In this document: piece after piece, positions 1 through 5,320 of the stretch
Numbering within the stretch: the stretch's first letter is position 1
Layout of the letters: each line of letters opens with the position of its first letter
Origin: an uncultured Ruminococcus sp.
Lineage (GTDB): Bacteria > Bacillota_A > Clostridia > Oscillospirales > Ruminococcaceae
Direction: 5' to 3'
Length of the DNA: 5,320 nucleotides
NCBI GenBank assembly: GCA_946629405.1
Contig: CAMOXW010000111.1
Coordinates: 1-5,320 of the forward strand
Position numbers and translations under genes: made by a program
The notes under the pieces: model-generated
Seen by the model: the letters and a program-made list of their open reading frames with translations, nothing else
What the model was told of the DNA's origin: nothing
Database searches by the model: none

Positions 1-542
1 AAGGATTCAAGCCTTGCGATATTTTCGTCTGTAAGCCTGTTGATAACGGAGGCAATGATGAAGTGCTTGTTCCTGACGGCGGGAAACTGACGCAGGAGCT
101 GTGCGGTCATATTTACAAGGGTCTTGCCGGTCGAGAGCTCGTCGTCCACAAAAACGATGGTATCAGTGCTGCTGAAAAGCTCATCCAGATGGTCGGCAGC
201 AAGCTTCTGCTCGGCAGCATGGCTGTGTTCCTCCCTGAAATCGATCCAGTTTTTCACTGAGGTGATCTCCTCTCTTGTTGTACACAGGAAATAGCACTGG
301 CTGCCGAGGCATTGAGCGACTGCAGCGCCGATAGCGGTAGCAGTTTCGGCAAAACCGATGACGAGCCGGGCGCCGGGAGCGGATTTCTTCACCCGCATAC
401 CGAGGGCGCTCATCATATCCAGTGCAGCGGACGGCGAAACAGGGATATGCTTTGCCTGGAGCGGGTCGATGAGGAGGTAAGGGCGGATGCTGTTGTTGAG
501 TCTTTTGCCTAAAACAAGCAATTTGTCAGAGGTATATATCAT
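1..542 (-). CDS. Ter-associated phosphoribosyltransferase (PRTase_2 type), N-terminal part, cut by window edge
   Basis: 180 residues are visible and the frame runs open through base 1, so the C-terminus is missing. Seen: an N-terminal stretch RPYLLIDPLQAKHIPVSP (residues 20-37), the motif IGFAETATAIGAAVA (about 70-84) and the PRPP-binding loop VDDELSTGKT (132-141), with the acidic pair D133-D134 followed by E135. The DDE-x-STG-x-T loop and the FAETAT motif are what I know of PRTase_2, a family in the biosynthetic module of Ter stress loci predicted to help make a nucleoside-like metabolite. Members often carry a C-terminal TRSP domain, which would lie beyond the window. No signal peptide or membrane segment is seen, so it is probably cytoplasmic. 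The ATG at 542 is the only start available: the six codons before it contain no start and follow the previous gene's TAA in the same frame. A GGAG lies 12 nt upstream, a long spacing. It is probably the last visible gene of the operon starting at 4151. The substrate is unknown; a general purine-type PRTase is less likely given the motifs. Confidence 0.85.
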   Translation of the reverse strand, partial: MIYTSDKLLVLGKRLNNSIRPYLLIDPLQAKHIPVSPSAALDMMSALGMRVKKSAPGARLVIGFAETATAIGAAVAQCLGSQCYFLCTTREEITSVKNWIDFREEHSHAAEQKLAADHLDELFSSTDTIVFVDDELSTGKTLVNMTAQLLRQFPAVRNKHFIIASVINRLTDENIARLES

Positions 543-560
543 GGTTTGTTCATTCTCCGG

Positions 561-1574
561 TTAATCAATGAATAGTATCTTTACCGTCTGCTGGCACGGA
601 TTGACAATGACGGAAAAGCTGCGTTTAAGCTGTTTATTTTTCAGTGCTTCAGAAACGGCGAGTGCAGTTCTGTAGCGGAGCTCGTCAACGGAGACCGGCT
701 CATCGGTATCGTTGATGATCTTGCACATTATAGCCTTTCTGTCGATCCGGGCATTGATAAGCGCGACGAGGTCGTCAAAATGACCGGCGAAGCTGCCAGT
801 GCAGGCATAGTAATTCAGCCGTGTTGAGGTACATTCGGGGAGCCTTCCCATAGGATGATGATCTCTGAGAATATCTGCGGTGGTGAGGTTGAAGTAATCA
901 TAGCTGATATGCTCAAAGCCCTTATCGTACATATTGTCCCATGTGGGGTCAACGTGGTAGGAATCGCTGCCGATCTTCACGATGTTCCATGCGTGGTAGG
1001 TATCCTCGCCGTAAACGCCTTCCGGGTCAGCCTTGCCGAGGACGACGATGCACTTAATACCGCATTCATTGCAGAGGACCTTGAAGGCCTTTGCGATGCC
1101 CTCGCAGACAGCCCTTCTGTCTATAAATGCACCGATGATCGAATGTGCATTGTAGCAGTCTTTTTTTCTGAGCGAATCATAGTCATATGCAACGCTTTTC
1201 ACAACGCTGTCATGGAGGTATTTTTCGAGCCTGAAATCGTTCTTTGCAACTCTTTTTGCGCTGGTGCAGACTTTGTTGACCATGTTCCTGACGTCCTGGT
1301 CGAGCAGGGTTATCTCGCGGGGATTATAGAGATATTCGGGCATGAGGATATAATAACCTGTACAGTATCTCATTTTGATTACCTGCTGGTTGATAAAGTA
1401 GAACAGGGGATTATCGACGAGGACCCTGAGATAGAGCTCCTGGATATCATCCGGGGAGAGCGCCGTTGAAATTTCGATATTAAGGGCTTTTGCTTTAAGG
1501 GCGTAGAATATTTTCTTGTACGCTTCCTTTTCGGCGGCGGACATTATCCCGTAATAGTAGCGTTCATTCTTCAT
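561..1574 (-). CDS. transglutaminase-like (papain-fold) domain protein
   Basis: 337 residues. A transglutaminase-core fold is indicated by the ordered triad: C157 in RRAVCEGIAKAF, H194 in TYHAWNIVKI and D209 in YHVDPTWD, with all three residues intact. An N-terminal helical region (about 1-125) leads into the core (about 126-230). A C-terminal region of about 100 residues (about 240-337) is one I do not recognise. No signal peptide, membrane segment or cell-wall-binding domain is visible, which points to a cytoplasmic protein rather than a secreted cross-linker or peptidase. Bacterial members of this superfamily are often proteases or amidases, so the reaction cannot be named from sequence. 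It starts 23 bp after the AIM24 gene and ends 18 bp before the PRTase gene, so it is probably co-transcribed with both. I chose the ATG at 1574 because YYYGIMSAAEKEAYKKI looks like the normal start of this kind of protein and a stop codon lies three codons upstream. There is no clear ribosome binding site. The in-frame ATG at 1544 (residue 11) is the alternative. Confidence 0.88.
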   Translation of the reverse strand: MKNERYYYGIMSAAEKEAYKKIFYALKAKALNIEISTALSPDDIQELYLRVLVDNPLFYFINQQVIKMRYCTGYYILMPEYLYNPREITLLDQDVRNMVNKVCTSAKRVAKNDFRLEKYLHDSVVKSVAYDYDSLRKKDCYNAHSIIGAFIDRRAVCEGIAKAFKVLCNECGIKCIVVLGKADPEGVYGEDTYHAWNIVKIGSDSYHVDPTWDNMYDKGFEHISYDYFNLTTADILRDHHPMGRLPECTSTRLNYYACTGSFAGHFDDLVALINARIDRKAIMCKIINDTDEPVSVDELRYRTALAVSEALKNKQLKRSFSVIVNPCQQTVKILFID

Positions 1575-1597
1575 AAAGAATTACAATACGGCAGAGC

Positions 1598-2284
1598 TCA
1601 TCTTGTGCTGGGGAGGATCCTGGAAACAGCCTTAGCGAACTGGCTCATATTCTGCGTCTGGAGAATGACCTTTCCGGGACCTGTGAGTTTGGTGAGGAAA
1701 AGGCCTTCGCCGCCGAAAAGCACGTTCTTGAAGCCGTGGACGGTCTCTATCTCATAGGGCATACCATTCTGGAAGGCGACCACGTTTCCGGTATCGACCT
1801 TGATGACCTCGCCGGCGCTGAGGTCCTTCTCGACGACATCACCGTCTACCTCGAGGAAAGCAGTACCGGTTCCGGTAAGCTTCTGGAGGATGAAGCCCTC
1901 GCCTCCGAACAGACCTGCGGTGAACTTCTTGGTGAAGGCGGTCTCGAGCTTTACCGAGGACTGAGCGCAAAGGAACGCACCCTTCTGGCATATGAGGCCG
2001 TTGGGATGCTCGCGCATTTTAACGGGGACGATAGCTCCGGGGAGGGTAGAAGCAAAGGCAATAACAGCGCCTGCGTACTGAGCGGAATACTTCACCATGA
2101 AGAAGCTCTCACCCGAGAACATTCTTCCAAAGCCTGAAAGGACGCCGCCGTTCGTGCTTGTAGTCATATCTACGCCCTGTGTCATCCAGCACATTCCGCC
2201 GGACTGTGTGATTATCTCCTCACCTGTCTGCTCGAAGCAGACCTCAACGGCAGGTACAGTAGTACCGATAAGTCTGAATTTCAT
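1598..2284 (-). CDS. AIM24 (TIGR00266-type) family protein
   Basis: 228 residues, the usual length for bacterial AIM24 proteins. The family folds as repeated beta-rich layers, and this shows as two near-identical segments: LFGGEGFILQKLTGTG (125-140) and LFGGEGLFLTKLTGPG (189-204). Other hallmarks are the N-terminal QSGGMCWMTQGVDM (27-40) and the middle GAIVPVKM (83-90). No signal peptide or membrane helix is visible. The molecular function of bacterial AIM24 proteins is not established; they recur near TerD, PP2C and other stress genes, and the name comes from a yeast mitochondrial protein. The start is the ATG at 2284, preceded at 5 nt by a strong AAGGAGG. A longer frame from 2344 would add 20 residues but overlaps the preceding gene and has no such site. 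The gap to the TerY-C gene is 10 bp, and the ribosome binding site overlaps that gene's stop codon, suggesting tight co-expression or translational coupling. Confidence 0.9.
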   Translation of the reverse strand: MKFRLIGTTVPAVEVCFEQTGEEIITQSGGMCWMTQGVDMTTSTNGGVLSGFGRMFSGESFFMVKYSAQYAGAVIAFASTLPGAIVPVKMREHPNGLICQKGAFLCAQSSVKLETAFTKKFTAGLFGGEGFILQKLTGTGTAFLEVDGDVVEKDLSAGEVIKVDTGNVVAFQNGMPYEIETVHGFKNVLFGGEGLFLTKLTGPGKVILQTQNMSQFAKAVSRILPSTR

Positions 2285-2289
2285 AATAA

Positions 2290-2296
2290 CCTCCTT
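2290..2296 (-). promoter_or_regulatory. ribosome binding site of the AIM24 gene
   Basis: The minus strand reads AAGGAGG, then TTATT, then ATG at 2284. It shares bases with the TAA stop of the upstream TerY-C gene (2295-2297). It fixes the AIM24 start at 2284 rather than at the longer possible start at 2344. Confidence 0.85.
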
Positions 2297-2654
2297 AATA
2301 GCCGCCGCCGTGGAGATCGAAGGTATCGGAATCGACGGTCTCACCAGATTTTCCGCACCATGAGCAGGTGACTCTGCGTTCCTCGCCCTGACAGGTTATT
2401 TTTCCGCAGGTGCAGCAGAACCAGCCGCCCGAATTGCAGTAAGGGCAGCCGGGGTAGGTGTCGGCGAGACCCATCTGACCTGAAACGAGTTCAGTGCCGT
2501 AGCCTTCGTTGGAGGCAGCCTTTTCTGTGAGCTTGAAAGCCCAGGTACAGTGCCAGATATTGTCCGGCATTTTTTCAACTCTTATGCCGAACGGTTTTCT
2601 TGATTGCTTACATTTTGCCATGATAACAGTAGCCTGACGTTCATTTTTTATCAT
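2295..2654 (-). CDS. stand-alone TerY-C-type metal-binding protein
   Basis: 119 residues, rich in cysteine. Paired zinc-binding-like motifs run C70-x2-C73 (in YPGCPYCNSGG), C80/C81-x-C83 (in FCCTCGK), C88, then C97-x2-C100 (in TCSWCGKSG), preceded by an IWHCTWAFKL segment (33-42). The order YPGCPYC, then CxCGK-x2-C, then CxWCG, ending in an acidic/Gly tail, matches what I know of the TerY-C metal-binding domain. That domain usually sits behind the vWA domain of TerY proteins in Ter stress loci. Here no vWA domain is attached: the protein is only the TerY-C unit with about 30 extra residues in front. It probably binds zinc or a similar metal in the cytoplasm and may act as an adaptor for a vWA or PP2C partner; that role is inference. 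The ATG at 2654 has AAAGGAG 8 nt upstream. It lies 21 bp after the LRR gene and 10 bp before AIM24. A generic zinc-ribbon protein is the fallback call. Confidence 0.82.
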   Translation of the reverse strand: MIKNERQATVIMAKCKQSRKPFGIRVEKMPDNIWHCTWAFKLTEKAASNEGYGTELVSGQMGLADTYPGCPYCNSGGWFCCTCGKITCQGEERRVTCSWCGKSGETVDSDTFDLHGGGY

Positions 2655-2662
2655 ATAAACAA

Positions 2663-2669
2663 CTCCTTT
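2663..2669 (-). promoter_or_regulatory. ribosome binding site of the TerY-C-type gene
   Basis: The minus strand reads AAAGGAG, 8 nt before the ATG at 2654. It supports starting at residue MIKNERQ rather than at the later in-frame Met (residue 12), which has no comparable site. Confidence 0.75.
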
Positions 2670-2675
2670 CGGGGA

Positions 2676-4151
2676 TCACATTCTGCTGAATTTTATTCCT
2701 CGCGTCTGGCAGTAGGTTTCTGCGTAGGGATTATCCTTGATACAGATCTCGATATCTGGACTGCATCCGTCGAAGGCGCCGTTGCCGATGAAGCTCACCT
2801 CGCTCTGGATGACGACTTTTTCCAGCGATGAGCAGTCCCTGAAGGCGGCATGGCCTATACGCTGAACACACTTAGGAACGCTCAGTGCCTTGATCGAGCT
2901 GCACTCAAAGAACGCAAAATCGCCGATCTCGCGGATACTTCTTGGCAGTATGAGTGCAGAGAGCCCGCCGCAGAACTGGAAGGCTCTCTCACCGATCACC
3001 TCAACGCTTGCGGGGAGCATCAGTGAACCGATGCTGATACATTTTTCAAAGGCTCTGCTGCCGATTTTTTTCAAGTTATTTGTAAAGGTGATGCTTTTGA
3101 GGTGAGCAGCGGCGGAAAAAGCACCTTCCGCGATCTCCTCGACCTCGTCCTCGACGATATAGTTCTCCTTTTTATTGCCGGAGGGATATCTTATGAGAAG
3201 GCGTCTGCTGCGGTTGTGGAGTACGCCCTCGACAGAGGAGAATGTAATATTATGCGGATCGACCTCGAATCTTTCGAGCTCCATGCAGTAGAAGAATGCG
3301 TTATAGGCGATATAATTGAGGCTTTTGGGCATTTTAATACATTGCGCGGGAGAGCGGTCGAAGGCATATGGCTCGATCCTTTCGATAGTTCCGGGTATCT
3401 GACATTCAGTCCGGGAGGCGTCGTTCTGAGCGCGGATGACAGACCTTGTCTCCTTATTGATGAGCATACCGCCGGCGACAGTATATTTTTTATTCTGCGG
3501 GATAGTTATGCTTCTGAGGCTCATGCAGCCGAGGAATGCCGAGCTTCCGAGGCCGTCAAGTCCGGCAGGAAGCTGGATAGTTTCCAGATTTATGCAGTTC
3601 TGGAAGGCTCGTGAGCGGATGATCTTTATGCTTTCGGGAATGACAAGGCATTCGAGGTCAAGATTTGCAGCCAGAGCCTTGTAGCCGATCTCGCAGTGAG
3701 CGGAGAGAGCAGCGTTAAGAGCGTCATCTCCGCCGGTGAAGGCACCCTTTATGAGCGGTTCAAGCCCGGGAGGCGCAGCAGCAGAGGTGAAGGAGCCGCT
3801 TCTGCCTGTTTCAGAGGCGGGGATATTGCAGCTTATCCCGAGAGCTCCGGCGATGATATTGACAGCAAGCTCAGCAGCCTCGTCAGCGATCCACATATCA
3901 TTTTTGATCTGGATGATACATTTTCTGATGCAGTAGTCCTGTTCCTCCTGTGACTTATCCGCAGCGCCGAGCAGCTCAGAGCCGATTCCCTCGCGTAGTA
4001 CAGAGCATACCAGTTTTCGTTCCTTGCTGTTTTCGGGAGCGAGGTCCATGAGGAAGGCATTGACGCGGCCTGCGTCGCAGATCATATCTCTGCCTTGCTT
4101 TTCAAGTAATTTTCTGATTTCTTCGAGGAATTGTGCATTATCCAGTTTCAT
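2676..4151 (-). CDS. BspA-type leucine-rich repeat (LRR_5) protein, cytoplasmic, with helical N-terminal domain
   Basis: 491 residues from the ATG at 4151, which has TTTGGAG 9 nt upstream. A TTG start at 4166 would overlap that site and is rejected. Residues 1-105 form a predicted helical domain (for example VNAFLMDLAPENSKERKLV), then a Pro/Ser/Gly linker (about 110-135). From about 153 to 472 come roughly eleven 23-24-residue LRR_5 repeats of the form x-V-x2-IG-x2-AF-x2-C-x-SL-x3-x-IP. Two longer insert units interrupt them, near 222-250 (YTVAGGMLINKETRSVIRA) and 300-330 (FSSVEGVLHNRSRRLLIRYP), a normal feature of these proteins. The end, NPYAETYCQTRGIKF, is a typical cap. LRR_5 proteins are mostly surface adhesins, but this one has no signal peptide, sortase motif or membrane helix, so it probably works inside the cell as a protein-binding scaffold. 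Its target is unknown. It is the first gene after the putative terminator and heads the tight run down to the PRTase. Confidence 0.9.
   Translation of the reverse strand: MKLDNAQFLEEIRKLLEKQGRDMICDAGRVNAFLMDLAPENSKERKLVCSVLREGIGSELLGAADKSQEEQDYCIRKCIIQIKNDMWIADEAAELAVNIIAGALGISCNIPASETGRSGSFTSAAAPPGLEPLIKGAFTGGDDALNAALSAHCEIGYKALAANLDLECLVIPESIKIIRSRAFQNCINLETIQLPAGLDGLGSSAFLGCMSLRSITIPQNKKYTVAGGMLINKETRSVIRAQNDASRTECQIPGTIERIEPYAFDRSPAQCIKMPKSLNYIAYNAFFYCMELERFEVDPHNITFSSVEGVLHNRSRRLLIRYPSGNKKENYIVEDEVEEIAEGAFSAAAHLKSITFTNNLKKIGSRAFEKCISIGSLMLPASVEVIGERAFQFCGGLSALILPRSIREIGDFAFFECSSIKALSVPKCVQRIGHAAFRDCSSLEKVVIQSEVSFIGNGAFDGCSPDIEICIKDNPYAETYCQTRGIKFSRM
2736..3695 (-). repeat. tandem LRR_5 repeat block, about 69-72 bp period
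   Basis: The part of the LRR gene coding for residues about 153-472. The repeat is clear at protein level (IG-x2-AF-x2-C-x-SL every 23-24 residues) but diverged in DNA, with no long identical copies. That argues for an old duplication and against recent expansion or slippage. Confidence 0.7.
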
Positions 4152-4160
4152 TATTATGAA

Positions 4161-4167
4161 CTCCAAA
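4161..4167 (-). promoter_or_regulatory. ribosome binding site of the LRR_5 gene
   Basis: The minus strand reads TTTGGAG, then 9 nt, then ATG at 4151. The alternative TTG at 4166-4164 lies inside this site, so the ATG is the likely start. Confidence 0.7.
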
Positions 4168-4206
4168 TCATGATGTACTATTTCTGAGCGTGATCTCAGT
4201 CATGCG

Positions 4207-4244
4207 AAAACAGGCATATATACCGCAGGAGGTATATATGCCCG
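4207..4244 (-). terminator. putative Rho-independent terminator after the PP2C gene
   Basis: A perfect 12-bp inverted repeat, GGCATATATACC (4231-4242 read on minus) with GGTATATATGCC (4213-4224), around a 6-nt loop. In the minus-strand RNA the stem extends by a G-U and a C-G pair, whereas the plus-strand RNA would have an A-C mismatch, so the minus orientation is favoured. It begins 9 nt after the phosphatase stop codon and is followed by TGTTTT. The stem is AT-rich in the middle and the T-run is short, so termination may be partial. A palindromic protein-binding site is an alternative. Confidence 0.6.
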
Positions 4245-4253
4245 TTCTGATAT

Positions 4254-5320
4254 TTACCCCCAGAGGCTCTGTTCGTCCTGCCGGGCATCATCCTGTGTTT
4301 CGTTGGCAGGAAGCGGCTTTGCATCCGGAGCAGGCGGCTCTGCGGGAGTTTCTTCGGGAGCGGAATCCGGTACAGTTTCAGGAGCAGTCACGGCCGTGGG
4401 CTCCTGAGGTTCATCCGGTACGGTCTGCACGGTGGGAGCCGGCGGTGTATCAGGCTGTACAGGCTGAGCGTTGTCAGGTACAGCGACATCAATGTTCTGC
4501 TCTCGGCGGTTAGCGAGAACGCGCTCGTCGTTTTCGGGAGTGTGATTGATCTGTTCAGGCGCAGGAGCATCGGGCGTACTGGTCATAGCGGCTTCGTTTC
4601 CGGCAGTAAAAAGCGGCGGAGCGAGCTCAGTTCTGTAGCTGCAATTCGGGCAGAATTTAGCAGTCGGACTCAGAACAGAGCCGCAGTTTCTGCACCGTCT
4701 GACGTTTGTATAGCGGTCGAGCTGATTTCTTGCCTGCTGTTCTTTTCTGATAGCCTCGTCCGCACGCTGTTCAGCGATCTGAGCACGTCTTTCGGCGCTG
4801 ATAGCGCGCTGCTTGAGTTCAGCCTCGAGCTTATGCCATTCCTCGCGTTGTTTTCTGAATTTAGCCTCCTCAGCCTGCCGCGCGCGTTCCGCCTCTACGC
4901 GCTTGCGTTCCGCCTCAGCCTTCTGGGCTTCGAGGCGGGCGTGTTCCTCGACGCGGGCTTTTTCCTTTTCGCGGTCGAAGCTCTTGACAGAATCTATCTC
5001 TCCGATAGCGTCCATATCGAGCACGGCAGCGATAGAAACATCATCGCCGCTGCCCTTTGCGGAGAGTCTCGGGAGGTACTCCTCGAGGCCTTTTTCAGCC
5101 GTATCGTGGTCGCTCGTATTGAAGGAATACATTACGGTCTTGTAGAGGTTATAGAGCTGGTCGTCGGTCTTGAAGCAATCGTCTATGCCGTCCGATCCGA
5201 CGAAGGCAGCAGCCGGGATATCTGTTGAGAAGAAGTGGCGGAAATCCTCCAGAGCATCGGCGCCGCAGATAGAGGTAGTGACGTTAAGGAAATTCCTGTC
5301 ATTTTTAGGTATAGGCTGGG
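4254..5320 (-). CDS. PP2C-family Ser/Thr phosphatase with coiled coil and zinc ribbon, C-terminal part
   Basis: 354 residues are visible; the frame stays open to the window edge, so the start lies outside. An in-frame Met at 5132 is internal, because clear phosphatase sequence precedes it. Seen, in visible numbering: AFVGSDGIDDCF (38-49), the PP2C metal-binding SDG-x-x-D motif, and GSGDDVSIAAVLD (89-101), the closing GDD motif. Then come a Glu/Lys/Arg/Ala-rich coiled coil (about 110-202), a zinc ribbon C209-x2-C212-x10-C223-x2-C226 (CRNCGSVLSPTAKFCPNC), and a Pro/Glu/Ala/Thr-rich, probably disordered tail to the end. No membrane helix is visible, so the protein is probably cytoplasmic. PP2C enzymes remove phosphate from Ser/Thr using two metal ions. 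In Ter-type loci they pair with a kinase and a vWA protein (TerY), which may lie upstream of the window. The coiled coil probably drives dimerisation or scaffolding. A terminator-like hairpin follows the gene, so it may be transcribed separately from the downstream genes. Confidence 0.87.
   Translation of the reverse strand, partial: QPIPKNDRNFLNVTTSICGADALEDFRHFFSTDIPAAAFVGSDGIDDCFKTDDQLYNLYKTVMYSFNTSDHDTAEKGLEEYLPRLSAKGSGDDVSIAAVLDMDAIGEIDSVKSFDREKEKARVEEHARLEAQKAEAERKRVEAERARQAEEAKFRKQREEWHKLEAELKQRAISAERRAQIAEQRADEAIRKEQQARNQLDRYTNVRRCRNCGSVLSPTAKFCPNCSYRTELAPPLFTAGNEAAMTSTPDAPAPEQINHTPENDERVLANRREQNIDVAVPDNAQPVQPDTPPAPTVQTVPDEPQEPTAVTAPETVPDSAPEETPAEPPAPDAKPLPANETQDDARQDEQSLWG

Noticed and set aside
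539..553. Four-codon mini-frame (MNKP, then TGA overlapping the PRTase ATG as ATGA) as a possible coupling leader
   Set aside because: The GGAG is only 1 nt from its ATG, too close to be used, and a frame this short arises easily by chance.
855..1469. 204-codon open frame on the plus strand opposite the transglutaminase gene
   Set aside because: It lies fully antisense to a gene with clear catalytic motifs; its protein has no recognisable domain and follows the reverse codon pattern of the real gene.
2285..2344. 20-residue N-terminal extension of the AIM24 protein
   Set aside because: It overlaps the end of the TerY-C gene and lacks a good ribosome binding site, while the ATG at 2284 has a strong AAGGAGG at 5 nt and gives the normal family length.
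3102..3614. 170-codon plus-strand frame within the LRR gene
   Set aside because: It is a shadow of the LRR_5 repeats, with no family features of its own.
4184..4199. 5-bp inverted repeat CTGAG-N6-CTCAG as an operator
   Set aside because: It is too short to separate from chance, with no second copy seen in the window.
4175..4203. Possible promoter for the LRR gene on the minus strand (ATGACT, 17 nt, TAGTAC)
   Set aside because: Only 4 of 6 and 3 of 6 positions match the sigma-70 consensus and the implied leader would be about 17 nt; this is no better than chance in a short AT-rich gap.
4542..5228. 228-codon open frame on the plus strand opposite the PP2C gene
   Set aside because: It is antisense to the coiled coil and phosphatase motifs; its Ser/Leu/Phe/Arg-rich composition is what a reversed charged coiled coil gives, and no domain is recognisable.

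Overview
The window is almost fully coding and every gene I support lies on the minus strand, so it reads from right to left. Moderate GC content, strong AGGAGG-type ribosome binding sites, a BspA-type (LRR_5) leucine-rich repeat protein and a PP2C phosphatase with a coiled coil and zinc ribbon suggest a Gram-positive anaerobe of the Clostridia, probably a Ruminococcus-like gut or rumen bacterium. This is an inference from gene style; no rRNA or other phylogenetic marker is present.

Layout in transcription order: (1) 5320-4254, the C-terminal 354 residues of a PP2C-family Ser/Thr phosphatase, whose catalytic-domain end is followed by a long charged coiled coil, a four-cysteine zinc ribbon and a Pro/Glu/Ala-rich tail; its start lies outside the window. 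(2) A 102-bp gap, the only sizeable intergenic stretch, with a 12-bp perfect inverted repeat that looks like a terminator for the phosphatase gene. (3) 4151-2676, a cytoplasmic LRR_5 protein with a helical N-terminal domain. (4) 2654-2295, a stand-alone TerY-C-type metal-binding protein. (5) 2284-1598, an AIM24 (TIGR00266-type) protein. (6) 1574-561, a transglutaminase-like protein with an intact Cys-His-Asp triad. (7) 542-1, the N-terminal 180 residues of a phosphoribosyltransferase of the Ter-associated type (PRTase_2), cut by the window edge. Genes 3 to 7 are separated by only 10 to 23 bp and probably form one operon.

Two families here, TerY-C and PRTase_2, are known from tellurite-resistance/stress (Ter) gene neighbourhoods. 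There PP2C phosphatases, kinases and vWA proteins (TerY) form a signalling module, and the phosphoribosyltransferase belongs to a module predicted to make a nucleoside-like metabolite. I therefore read the window as part of a Ter-type stress locus. The PP2C protein would belong to the phospho-signalling side and the PRTase to the biosynthetic side, with an LRR protein, AIM24 and a transglutaminase-like protein between them as less usual members. No TerD, TerB, TerC, kinase or vWA gene is visible; if the reading is right they should lie just outside. Two starts need correction relative to the longest possible frames: AIM24 begins at 2284 and the LRR protein at 4151, both set by good ribosome binding sites.
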